Translations under genes and position numbers: made by a program
The notes under the pieces: generated by a model
Databases searched by the model: none
What the model saw: only the letters and a program-made list of their open reading frames with translations
What the model was told of the DNA's origin: nothing
In this document: piece by piece, positions 7,675 through 15,828 of the stretch
How positions within the stretch are numbered: the stretch's first letter is position 1
Layout of the letters: each line of letters begins with the position of its first letter
NCBI GenBank assembly: GCA_937901285.1
Contig: CALCHI010000441.1
Coordinates: forward strand, 1 to 21,565
Direction: 5' to 3'
DNA from: UBA8437 sp003445035
GTDB taxonomy: Bacteria; Planctomycetota; Planctomycetia; Planctomycetales; Planctomycetaceae
Length of the DNA: 21,565 bases

Positions 7675-10600
7675 TCAGTCGATATAGAGGAACGCAGCCG
7701 AGTTGAGCAGGGCGTGACAGTACGAGGCGAGTGCCCGACGCTCGGCAGGAGCACCCTTGTTGGGCCGACCCGCCTTGGACTCGGTGGCAAGATGATCGAT
7801 CCAGTGCCGTCGCAGCAATTCCAGCGCCGAGCGGCCGGCCTCGAGCTCCTCGTCAGCCGGCCCGCGACTGAAGGCCACGAGGTGAGCCCGCCGAACCTGG
7901 AGCTCGATCTCCGTTCCCGCCTCCTTTTCGACCCGCTCGGCAAACGAACCCGCCAGCTGGTCAATCGTCGCGTTGTTCATCAGGAACAGCGCCTGGAGAG
8001 CCACGGTCGATTCGGTCCGCTGAATACAGTTGGGCGTCATGCTGGGCAGATCGAACGTCGAGAGAAACGTGGGGAATTCCTTCCGCCGCTGCCTCAGGTA
8101 GACACTCCGTCGCCATCCCCCTCGCACCGACTTGGCCGTGACCAGCCCGTCCTTGCGAACGTTGACCGGATCGGGGGGCCCGAACGGCGTGTCGTTCAGA
8201 CGGTCGGCAACCCACAAGGCGGTATCACGAACCAGCTCCGCCTCCATCCGCTTCAGTGGCATCCTCGAGAACCACTCGTTGAGCGGATCACGTCGCTGAG
8301 ATTCGGACGGGCCACCGTCGGGATCGACAGCCGAGGAGACCTGACGGTAGGTGTCAGAGAGCATCATCAACCGGTGCATCGCCTTGATGCTCCAGCCGCG
8401 GGCGACGAATTCGCGGGCGAGCCAGTCGAGCAATTTCGGGTGAGTGGGATCGGTGCCCGTCTGACCGAAGTTCCCCACCGACGCGACCAGGCCGCGACCA
8501 AAGTGGTGTTGCCAGATGCGGTTGACCATCACCCGCGAGGTCAACGGATGATCCGGCTGTACGACCCAGCGAGCCAGGGCCAGCCGACGTCCCGTCTGGG
8601 TGGCTCCTTTCCACGGTGGCCGAATGACGAACGGCTCCCTCGGATTGCTGAGCACCGCAGGGACACCCGGCGAGACCGGGTGCCCCGGGTTGTCGTGGTC
8701 ACCCCGGATCAGGATGTAGGTCGGCGACGGAGTACCGCGATCCCACAGGGCCTGGATCGACTGGGCCGGAGGACGCTGCGATTCCAGCTCTTTGACCTGC
8801 TTCAACAATGGCTCGGCAAACGCCTTGAACGTCTTGTTGCTCTTCAACAGGTGAGCAATCAACTTGTCCCGGGCCAGCGTCTTCTCCTTCCCGGGAACCG
8901 CCTTCCGCAGCCGCTCGGCCTCCACGTTCACCTTGTGCTGAACGTTGTTGATCTCGACATTCAACCGGTCGTTCTCGGTCTTGTCCTCGTCGGTGACAAT
9001 GTTCAGCCGCCGAATTCCGAACTTGTACTGCTTCTCCGTACCTCCCACCGGCTTCAGCCAGTCGTTCTCGTCAAAGGCTCCCTTGAAAATCGCGGCCAGC
9101 CGGTAGTAATCCCGTTGCGGAATCGGGTCGTACTTGTGGTCGTGGCACCTTGCGCACTTGACGGTCAGCCCCAGCACGACGGTGCTGAACACATCGAGCT
9201 GGTCGGCGATGACATCGAGCCGATCCGAGATGAAGGCAACCTCGCGTTCGCTGGTGCTGTCGGGTGCCATTCTCATGAAACCCGTCGCCACCAGGTTCTC
9301 GTAAATCTCCTGGCTGATTTTTTTGGCGTTCTCGTAATCGACCAGTTCGTCGCCTGCGAGCTGTTCCACCAGGAAGCGGTCGTAGGGCCGGTCGCTGTTG
9401 AAGGCACGGATCACGTAGTCCCGGTACCGCCATGCGTACGGCCGCATGTGATCGGCCTCGAGCTTTCCGCCAAACGAATCGGCGTAGCCCACCGCGTCGA
9501 GCCAGTGGCGACCCCAGCGTTCGCCGTAGCGGGGCGAGGCGAGCAACCGATCGACCAGGCGGCCGAATGCCCCGGGATGATCATCGTCGAGAAACTGCTG
9601 CATCTGTGCCGGCGTCGGGGGTAATCCATGCAGGTCGAAAAACGCCCGCCGGGCCAGCGTGGCCGGTTCGGCAGTCGGCGAAAACGTCAGTCCCGCCTCC
9701 TCGAGCCGATTCGCAACGAAGGCATCGATCGGATTGGCGATCGAACTGTCCGGCGACCTGGGGACCGGAATGTGGCCCGGTGCCTGGAAGGCCCAGTAGC
9801 CACGATCGTCATCATCAACCAGCGGATCATCGGTTGTTCCGGCCGTCTCGGCCGGCAGCTCGACCTCGGGAGCGCCGGCTTTGATCCACTGCTCCAGCCG
9901 TGCGACATCACGGGCTTTTAGCGGACGCGTTCCGGTGTTGAGCAGGTTCGCCTTGGGCGGCATTTGACCCGATCGAATCTTCCTGAGAACCAGGCTGTCT
10001 TCCGGCCGGGCTCTCAAGTGCTGAAGTTCCTGTTTTCGCCTTGAGATATTTTTGTCGCGGTCGGTGAAGTACTGCAGCAGTGCCTGCTTTTCTGCTTCTG
10101 TCCGTTCGGCTTTCTCTTTTTCAATGACTTTCAATGCCCGTTTCAGCTGTTCGTTGTCGACGGCCAACAGCATGACTTCTGCGTCGGTGAGGACGCGACG
10201 ATAGATTCGCACCTCATCGATTGATCCCTCGTAAAAAGCCGACGATTTGCGGCGTCCAATTCGCCATGGTTCAGGGGTGCGGAAATCTCCCGTCAACGTA
10301 TCGAAGAAGATCTTGAGCCTGGCCTGGACACCATCGATATAGATTTTGACTCCACTGGCTTTCCCGGAGCCGTCGTACGAGAACAACACGTGATGCCACT
10401 GGCGGTCCGTGATCCGGACAGTTTCGGGGGCAACCTTGATCGCATTGGTCGGCCACTTGTCGACCAGGTGAACCTCAACCAGGCCGCGGTTGTTCGTGAA
10501 GTCGATTCCGCGAAAATCGTTGGGTTCGTTGATCCTGGTGATGATCGCGCCCACCTTGTCGGCCGGCTTGATCCAGGCCGAACAGGTGAACGGTTGATTG

Positions 10601-11211
10601 CTCCGAAAATCGGCGACTTGACCGGCATCCAGGTGTTGACCGGTTCCGTCAAGAAAGAGTGCGCCGGTTTTGACCGCTTCGTCCTGCGAGTTCTGCCCGG
10701 CCGTGGTTCTCAGGGCACCCGGTCCGTGAAACACGGCGTCGTTTTTCGAGCGGCTGTTCTTGACGAGTTGTGCTGCGGGACCGTCGAGCGGGAAGTGAGC
10801 GATCAGTCCCGAGGATGCCGGTTCCGGCTTTCCGGTGGGGAACTGTTTTTTCAGACGGCTCACCAATTCCGGAATCCGGCCCTGTAACAGCTTCTCCGCG
10901 GTATCGAGCCTGGCCCGGGCCGCCCTCAGTGCGGCTGACTGCTCGGCCAATGTGCCCTTTTTCAGGATGATCGCCGGACCCGACTTGCCACCCTTCAAGA
11001 GCGAATCTCGGTCCAGCAGGCTCAGGCCGCCCTCCTGATGGTGCCGACCATGGCAGACCGTGCAATGCCGCAGCAGGATCGCCTGAACATCGTGCTGTGT
11101 GACCGCCGGACCCCGCTCGGCCCGCACATCCGCCGGGACCACAACCAGGCCAAACCACAACCCGACAGCCGGCAGCAGCAGCGTCGATCGAAACAGCAGG
11201 CGCGATGACAC
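7675..11211 (-). CDS. PSD1 protein (DUF1549/DUF1553) with LamG domain inserted in its cytochrome module
   Basis: This is an 1178-residue Sec-exported protein starting at GTG; GGGGA seven bases upstream is a plausible ribosome site. After the signal peptide comes the planctomycete cytochrome domain with haem motif C50-T-V-C53-H54. Its usual second half, ending in the M417-PP ligand motif and EQWIKAGAP (440-447), appears only after an insert of about 320 residues. The insert holds a LamG/concanavalin-like domain (about 135-345, with YIDG and the terminal GSIDEVRIY) and a charged helical, coiled-coil-like stretch (about 350-400). Next come DUF1549 (about 493-715), including a second haem-like motif C686-A-R-C689-H690-D-H-K, a helical linker, the RGDHDNPG motif at 836-843, and DUF1553 (about 880-1170) ending in AFLYID. 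PSD1 proteins are thought to be periplasmic haem proteins; substrate and reaction are unproven. LamG suggests carbohydrate or ligand binding. Confidence 0.92.
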   Translation of the reverse strand: MSSRLLFRSTLLLPAVGLWFGLVVVPADVRAERGPAVTQHDVQAILLRHCTVCHGRHHQEGGLSLLDRDSLLKGGKSGPAIILKKGTLAEQSAALRAARARLDTAEKLLQGRIPELVSRLKKQFPTGKPEPASSGLIAHFPLDGPAAQLVKNSRSKNDAVFHGPGALRTTAGQNSQDEAVKTGALFLDGTGQHLDAGQVADFRSNQPFTCSAWIKPADKVGAIITRINEPNDFRGIDFTNNRGLVEVHLVDKWPTNAIKVAPETVRITDRQWHHVLFSYDGSGKASGVKIYIDGVQARLKIFFDTLTGDFRTPEPWRIGRRKSSAFYEGSIDEVRIYRRVLTDAEVMLLAVDNEQLKRALKVIEKEKAERTEAEKQALLQYFTDRDKNISRRKQELQHLRARPEDSLVLRKIRSGQMPPKANLLNTGTRPLKARDVARLEQWIKAGAPEVELPAETAGTTDDPLVDDDDRGYWAFQAPGHIPVPRSPDSSIANPIDAFVANRLEEAGLTFSPTAEPATLARRAFFDLHGLPPTPAQMQQFLDDDHPGAFGRLVDRLLASPRYGERWGRHWLDAVGYADSFGGKLEADHMRPYAWRYRDYVIRAFNSDRPYDRFLVEQLAGDELVDYENAKKISQEIYENLVATGFMRMAPDSTSEREVAFISDRLDVIADQLDVFSTVVLGLTVKCARCHDHKYDPIPQRDYYRLAAIFKGAFDENDWLKPVGGTEKQYKFGIRRLNIVTDEDKTENDRLNVEINNVQHKVNVEAERLRKAVPGKEKTLARDKLIAHLLKSNKTFKAFAEPLLKQVKELESQRPPAQSIQALWDRGTPSPTYILIRGDHDNPGHPVSPGVPAVLSNPREPFVIRPPWKGATQTGRRLALARWVVQPDHPLTSRVMVNRIWQHHFGRGLVASVGNFGQTGTDPTHPKLLDWLAREFVARGWSIKAMHRLMMLSDTYRQVSSAVDPDGGPSESQRRDPLNEWFSRMPLKRMEAELVRDTALWVADRLNDTPFGPPDPVNVRKDGLVTAKSVRGGWRRSVYLRQRRKEFPTFLSTFDLPSMTPNCIQRTESTVALQALFLMNNATIDQLAGSFAERVEKEAGTEIELQVRRAHLVAFSRGPADEELEAGRSALELLRRHWIDHLATESKAGRPNKGAPAERRALASYCHALLNSAAFLYID

Positions 11212-11243
11212 GAGTCGGTCCCCGGGACATGAAGGCAGGCTGC

Positions 11244-11251
11244 ATTATAAC
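11244..11251. promoter_or_regulatory. Candidate bidirectional -10 element between divergent operons
   Basis: The top strand reads ATTATAAC. On the minus strand 11244-11249 gives TATAAT, a perfect sigma-70 -10 hexamer, about 33 bases before the GTG of the PSD1 gene. On the plus strand 11246-11251 gives TATAAC, one mismatch from consensus, facing the PQQ operon. It is an AT-rich island in a GC-rich region. No convincing -35 box is visible on either side, so this is a candidate only. Confidence 0.35.
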
Positions 11252-11363
11252 CAATGATCCCCCTGATTGGCCGCCACAGGGCATCGCCTTGCACCAGCCC
11301 TATCGGGGTGGGACGATGGATCTTCTCACCTCTCAACCACTCTCCACGCAGCTCATCCCCACC

Positions 11364-12776
11364 ATGACTTCACGCCACCTGATTCTGCTTTCTGTGATCC
11401 TGTTCACCGGTGCCACGACATCTCCGGCGGGCGACCCTGTCCCCGAAACCGATTGGCGACAGTTCCGTGGACCGGCCGCCTCGGGCGTCGGTCGCGGGTA
11501 CCAGTTGCCCGAATCGTGGAACATCGAGACGGGCGACGAGGTGGCCTGGCAGACGCGGATCCCGGGGCTGGGTCACTCGGCGGTGATCGTCACCGGCAAT
11601 CGGGTCTTCGTCACGACCGCCGTCAGCGGCATCAAGGAGGCCGGCGTCAAGGTCGGCATCTACGGAAACATCGCCTCAGTCGACGACAAGACCGCCCACT
11701 CGTGGCGACTCCTCTGCCTGGACCGCGGCACCGGAGAGGTGCTCTGGAACCAGTGCCTGCACCGGGGCGTGCCCCGGATCAAGCGGCACACCAAGGCAAC
11801 CCACGCCAACGCCACCCCCGTGACCGACGGTCGCCGCATCGTTGTCTCGCTGGGTTCCGAAGGCCTCCACTGCTTCGACCTCGACGGCAAGCGTCTCTGG
11901 AAACGGGACCTCGGATTGCTCGACTCCGGCTACTACCAGGTCCCTGCCGCACAGTGGGGCTTCGGCAGTTCACCGATCCTGTTCGAGAACACGGTGATCA
12001 TCCAGTGCGATGTCCAGAAAGGGTCCTGCCTGGCCGCCTTCTCACTGGAAACCGGACAGCAGCTGTGGGGAATCGGCCGGGACGAAGTGCCGACCTGGAG
12101 CACTCCCACGCTCTGGCGGCACGGGAACCGTTCGCAGGTGGTCCTGGCCGGCTACCGCCACTCGGGTGGCTACGATCCCCGCACCGGACAGGAACTCTGG
12201 AAGCTGACCGGCGGCGGAGACATCCCCGTCTGCACGCCCATCGCCGCCGGCGACCTGATGATCCTCAGTTCGGCTCACGGACCAAGCCGCCCGCTGCGGG
12301 CGATTCGCTTCGACGCCACCGGTGACATCACTCCCAAGTCCACCTCGGGTTCAACCAGGCACATCGCCTGGTCGCTGCCCAGTGACGGCATCTACATGCA
12401 GACCCCGATCCTCTACGACGGCCTGCTGTACGCCTGCCGCATGAACGGCGTGCTGGGATGCTACGATCCCGCCACAGGGAAACGCTTCTATCGGGAACGG
12501 GTTGGCGGGGGCGTCGGCTTCACCGCGTCTCCGGTGGCCGCCGACGGCAAGCTGTTCTTCGCCAGCGAGGACGGTCGGGTTCATGTCGTTGCCGCCGGAC
12601 GGACCTACAAGCACCTGGCAACCAATCCCCTGGGCGAACAGTGCATGGCCACGCCGTCACTCTCGGGTGGCCTGTTGCTGATCAGGGGCCAGGACCATGT
12701 TTTTGCCATCGGCACCCCCTGCAGCCTGCCCCGATCGACCACCGCGGCCAGCGATACCACATCGGTCCAGCCGTGA
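11364..12776 (+). CDS. Secreted PQQ-like beta-propeller protein (first gene of GTGA-coupled operon)
   Basis: This 470-residue protein has a Sec signal peptide (MTSRHLILLSVILF...) and then WRQFRGP, the usual opening of planctomycete PQQ-like (PF13360) propeller proteins. Blade-closing motifs recur: TGEVLW near 123-128, DGKRLW near 174-179, TGQQLW near 230-235, TGQELW near 274-279, and ATGKRFY near residue 375. This is the eight-blade quinoprotein-like fold. Such proteins are often structural or binding modules, and I see no proof of PQQ binding. I chose the ATG at 11364 because the signal peptide begins there. An in-frame ATG at 11316 has a better ribosome site (GGGGTGGGA) and would add 16 residues, so the start is uncertain. 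The stop overlaps the next gene's GTG by 4 bases. Confidence 0.88.
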   Translation: MTSRHLILLSVILFTGATTSPAGDPVPETDWRQFRGPAASGVGRGYQLPESWNIETGDEVAWQTRIPGLGHSAVIVTGNRVFVTTAVSGIKEAGVKVGIYGNIASVDDKTAHSWRLLCLDRGTGEVLWNQCLHRGVPRIKRHTKATHANATPVTDGRRIVVSLGSEGLHCFDLDGKRLWKRDLGLLDSGYYQVPAAQWGFGSSPILFENTVIIQCDVQKGSCLAAFSLETGQQLWGIGRDEVPTWSTPTLWRHGNRSQVVLAGYRHSGGYDPRTGQELWKLTGGGDIPVCTPIAAGDLMILSSAHGPSRPLRAIRFDATGDITPKSTSGSTRHIAWSLPSDGIYMQTPILYDGLLYACRMNGVLGCYDPATGKRFYRERVGGGVGFTASPVAADGKLFFASEDGRVHVVAAGRTYKHLATNPLGEQCMATPSLSGGLLLIRGQDHVFAIGTPCSLPRSTTAASDTTSVQP

Positions 12777-13375
12777 CCGAGGTCTCCGTTGATGCTTCCG
12801 GCGAACGGTTGGCCACCGCACGTGGTCGGTTGGAAAGTTGTCGCGCGGAAATCCAGCGACTGAGCCGGATGAAACGACGGCGGGCGGTGACACGGTGCCG
12901 GGTGAACCGCGAACTGCGACTGCTTGTTCGACTGTTGCAGTTGCGCGACCGAATTTCCGATGCGTTCTGGCGGACGTTCGTGCTGATCATCGGGACATCC
13001 GTCCTGGTGGCCGTCACGTTTGTGGCGTCCCGACATACCGCCTACACGGCAACCGCCGTCGGGGGAGCCGGCGCCGTCGCTGCTGTCGCGCTCACCCTGA
13101 TCGTATTTCTTCCGCCCGACGGATCACTCAACCGCCGCCGCCTGATCCTCTCGCAGGTGGCCGCCTCCATCGACTACGAACACCAGAACGTCTGTTCACA
13201 ACTCGATTTCCTTCGCCAGCGGCGTGATTCGGTTCAGTCGCAGCTGAAATTCATCCAGCAGCAGATCCCACCACCGGTTCTCGACGGCGGCGAGACCGTC
13301 CAGGCGGCCGTTGGGCCACCCGCCAGTGGTGCCGACAACAACATTCCGTCCCCGGAACAAGAGGCCACATCGTGA
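12773..13375 (+). CDS. Unrecognised two-helix membrane protein with flanking coiled coils
   Basis: This 200-residue protein is of a family I do not recognise. It starts at a GTG inside GTGA, overlapping the upstream stop by 4 bases, and ends in the same way on the next gene. It has no ribosome site of its own, so coupled translation is likely. Layout: an Arg-rich helical, coiled-coil-like region (about 10-62), a first transmembrane helix (about 67-86), a short polar turn with SRHTAYT, a second Ala/Gly/Val-rich transmembrane helix (about 94-114), a second coiled-coil-like helix (about 120-165, rich in Gln, Arg and Leu), and a disordered Pro/Gly-rich tail. A helical hairpin in the inner membrane with both helical ends on the same, probably cytoplasmic, side is the simplest topology. 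An ATG at residue 33 (12869) is an alternative start. The frame is supported by its clean coupling on both sides. Confidence 0.7.
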   Translation: MTEVSVDASGERLATARGRLESCRAEIQRLSRMKRRRAVTRCRVNRELRLLVRLLQLRDRISDAFWRTFVLIIGTSVLVAVTFVASRHTAYTATAVGGAGAVAAVALTLIVFLPPDGSLNRRRLILSQVAASIDYEHQNVCSQLDFLRQRRDSVQSQLKFIQQQIPPPVLDGGETVQAAVGPPASGADNNIPSPEQEATS

Positions 13376-14271
13376 AACACCTGCCCCCCGACCGACTCCT
13401 GCTGACTTGGGTTCTGCTGCTGGGGCTGACCATTCCCGGTGCGGTCGTTGCCGACGACACCGAGGGTCCCGACCGGGGCACACTGCTGATCGCCGGTGGA
13501 GGCGGCAAGCAGGGGGCAGCGATCTTCCGGAAGTTTGTCGAACTCTCCGGTGGAAACACGGCGCGGATCGTCATCGTGCCCACGGCGATCTCATCGGACC
13601 CCAACTACGACTACCAGAACCCCGGCGTCGCCAAGTTCGCCCGGGACAAGCTGAAGCTGAAACACGTCACCGTGCTGCACACCCACGATCGCCGCGAAGC
13701 CGACACCCGAGAATTCGTTCGGCCGTTGAAGACCGCCAACGGGGTCTGGTTCAGCGGGGGCCGCCAATGGCGGTTCGCCGACTCGTACCTCGGCACACGC
13801 TCCGAGAAGGAGTTTCACCGCGTGTTGAAGCGGGGTGGAGTGATCGGAGGCTCCTCGGCCGGAGCATCCATCCAGGCCGATTTCCTGGTCCGTGGAGATT
13901 CCAAAACCAACCGCATCATGATCGGGGATCACCAGCGGGGACTGGGGTTCATCGAGAACTGTGCCATCGACCAGCACGTGATCAAGCGGGGTCGACAAAT
14001 GGGACTGGTGAAAGTGCTGACCGACCCCGACGGAAAGATGCTCCGCCGATTCGACCGCGAGGATCTGCTGGGGATCGGCATCGACGAGGACACCGCGATC
14101 ATCGTCCGCAAGAACACGTTCGAAGTCTTCGGCAAACCGGATGCGGCGGTGCTGATCTACGATCCGCGAAAATGGACTGCCCAAACGGCGGATGCCGGGA
14201 AGTACATCACCTTGAAACTGGGTGCCCGCTACAACATGAAGAAGCGGCGGGTGCTGCACCTGGCGCCGTGA
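13372..14271 (+). CDS. Secreted cyanophycinase-like peptidase (family S51)
   Basis: This 299-residue protein starts at a GTG within GTGA that overlaps the previous stop. AAGAGG lies seven bases upstream. A hydrophobic Sec signal (about 8-27) ends near VVADD. Family S51/cyanophycinase marks are LLIAGGGGKQG (38-48), IVIVPTA (66-72), VWFSGGRQWR (125-134), the nucleophile elbow G160-S-S162-A-G with Ser162 as predicted nucleophile, IDQHVIKRGRQMGL (199-212), and GIGIDEDTAIIV (234-245). His202 and Glu239 are candidate partners in a Ser-His-Glu/Asp triad. Cyanophycinases cleave cyanophycin (Asp-Arg polymer) to beta-Asp-Arg dipeptides, but many secreted homologues have unknown substrates. Only 13 bases separate its stop from the convergent DUF1501 stop. 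Confidence 0.88.
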   Translation: MKHLPPDRLLLTWVLLLGLTIPGAVVADDTEGPDRGTLLIAGGGGKQGAAIFRKFVELSGGNTARIVIVPTAISSDPNYDYQNPGVAKFARDKLKLKHVTVLHTHDRREADTREFVRPLKTANGVWFSGGRQWRFADSYLGTRSEKEFHRVLKRGGVIGGSSAGASIQADFLVRGDSKTNRIMIGDHQRGLGFIENCAIDQHVIKRGRQMGLVKVLTDPDGKMLRRFDREDLLGIGIDEDTAIIVRKNTFEVFGKPDAAVLIYDPRKWTAQTADAGKYITLKLGARYNMKKRRVLHLAP

Positions 14272-14284
14272 GGGATCCCGGCGT

Positions 14285-15724
14285 TCAGAACAGCTCGGCA
14301 ATCGGTTCGCCGCCGTCCTCAAGCATGAACCTCGGACGGCCCCGCGGATCGACGTACTGCGTGTCGAGCGGCACTTCCATGTGCTTGTAGATCGACGCGG
14401 CGATGTCGCCGGGGATGATCGGACGATCCTTCAGGTGGCTGCCGTCCCTGACCGTCGAACCAAGCGTCTGGTTGTGGTTCAGGCCACCGCCAGCCATGCA
14501 CATCGACATCACCACCGGCCAGTGGTTCCGGCCGTCAGTACTGCCCTGTGTGCCCATGTTCGGCGTCCGACCGAACTCTCCCATCGCGATCACCAGCGTA
14601 TCATCCAGCAGATCGCGTTCCTCGAGATCGGTCACCAGGGTGGTCAACAAGTGGTCAAACAGAGGCAACAGCCCACCGAGCCCCTTGGTAATGCCGCCGT
14701 AGACACAGCCGGGAATTCCGTGAGTGTCCCAGGTTCCCGAGGCGGTGTGGTAACTGAGGTCCAGGGTCACGAAGCTCGAGCCGGCTTCGACCAGCCGACG
14801 GGCCAGCAGCGCCTGCTGGCACCACAGGTGCTTGCCGTATTTCTTGATCGTCGCCGGATCTTCCTTGGACAGGTCGAACGCATCGCGTGCCCGGCGGCCC
14901 AACAGCATGTCGACCGCCTTGGCGCGGTAGCTGTCCACCGCTTCGAGTGATCCCCGCTGGTCGATGTCACGACGCAGCCGATCAAACCGGTTCACCAGCT
15001 CCTGCCGATTGCGAACCCGGCCGACACTGATTCCGTCGGGAAACTGGAACAGATCCGCTCCGGACATCCTGCCGGTGTCATTGCCCGCCTTGTCGTAAAC
15101 GGGCAGTTTGCTGGCCTCGTTGGCGATGAACGGGTCGTACTGCTTGCCCAGCCAGCCACCGATGGCGAGGTGCCAGGGATGCTTGCGGAAGCCCACGTAG
15201 GCGGGCATTCCGGGATCGTTGGCCCCGCGGTGTTTCGAGATAAAGGAACCGATTGCCGGATACTTGCGGCCATCCTTGTTCCGCCGCGGAGCCGCATCAC
15301 GGTGACCGGTCTGGAAGGCCATGTTCGGTTCGTGGTTGCTCTTGTGGGCATTCACCGACCGCATCACGGTGAACTTGTCGAGCATCGCCGCCTGCTTGGG
15401 CAAAAGATCACAGATGAAGACGCCCGGCTGGGCGGTCTGGATCACCCCGAAAGGACCGCGGTTGTTGAACGGCCGTTCGGGCTTGGGGTCCCACGTGTCA
15501 ATGTGGCTGGGTCCCCCGCACATCCACAACAGGATCACGGACTTCCGGCTGGACATCTGCCGACCCGTCTGGGCGGCGTGGGCACGCTCGGCCAGGAGCG
15601 CCGGCAGCGACAATCCGGCCAGCCCGGCCATCGAGACCTTCATCATGCCACGACGATCCAGGTGCATCAGGCCCTCGCGCTGACGCGGATTCAAGCCGGT
15701 GAAAGCGTGGTCGTGGGAATGCAT
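14285..15724 (-). CDS. DUF1501 family protein of a second subtype, Tat-exported
   Basis: This 479-residue DUF1501 protein starts at ATG 15724, where GAGGG lies six bases upstream. The longer reading from 15787 adds residues with no export-signal character. The N-terminus has LDRRGMMKVSMAG, a twin-arginine motif, then a hydrophobic stretch ending in ALLAERAHA. Core motifs are GGPSHID (70-76) followed by DPKPE, then TWDTHGIP, MGEFGRTPN and DGRNHWPVVMSM. The last differs from the GRDHNPxGFT of the other two DUF1501 proteins in the window, and the middle region differs as well (KYPAIGSFISK, ISVGRVRNRQ), so this is another subfamily. It follows a PQQ-like gene after 104 bases, with no PSD1 gene on its strand. 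Function unproven; a metal-dependent hydrolase-like fold is inferred from the family. Confidence 0.9.
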   Translation of the reverse strand: MHSHDHAFTGLNPRQREGLMHLDRRGMMKVSMAGLAGLSLPALLAERAHAAQTGRQMSSRKSVILLWMCGGPSHIDTWDPKPERPFNNRGPFGVIQTAQPGVFICDLLPKQAAMLDKFTVMRSVNAHKSNHEPNMAFQTGHRDAAPRRNKDGRKYPAIGSFISKHRGANDPGMPAYVGFRKHPWHLAIGGWLGKQYDPFIANEASKLPVYDKAGNDTGRMSGADLFQFPDGISVGRVRNRQELVNRFDRLRRDIDQRGSLEAVDSYRAKAVDMLLGRRARDAFDLSKEDPATIKKYGKHLWCQQALLARRLVEAGSSFVTLDLSYHTASGTWDTHGIPGCVYGGITKGLGGLLPLFDHLLTTLVTDLEERDLLDDTLVIAMGEFGRTPNMGTQGSTDGRNHWPVVMSMCMAGGGLNHNQTLGSTVRDGSHLKDRPIIPGDIAASIYKHMEVPLDTQYVDPRGRPRFMLEDGGEPIAELF

Positions 15725-15730
15725 CGATAA

Positions 15731-15735
15731 CCCTC
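15731..15735 (-). promoter_or_regulatory. Shine-Dalgarno that sets the middle DUF1501 start
   Basis: The minus strand reads GAGGG six bases before the ATG at 15724. It supports this start over the in-frame ATG at 15787. Confidence 0.55.
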
Positions 15736-15828
15736 GGAAAGTCCCCAGGCACCATTGACCGTCCAGTCTAACAGATATATCGGCCATGCGGCCAAGTCAG
15801 ATCGAGCCCAGTGCCGGCCGAAATTGAT

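Noticed and set aside
7642..9624. 660-codon plus-strand open frame over the PSD1 gene
   Set aside because: The opposite strand carries strong DUF1549/DUF1553 motifs; the plus-strand reading has no recognisable motif or start signal.
14264..14283. Hairpin CGCCG/CGGCG and GGGATCCC palindrome at the convergent stops
   Set aside because: The stem is five base pairs with no T-run and it overlaps coding sequence; not enough for a terminator.
15774..15781. GATATATC as a -10 element for the middle DUF1501 gene
   Set aside because: AT-rich and suitably placed, but with no -35 at proper spacing; too weak to list as a promoter.
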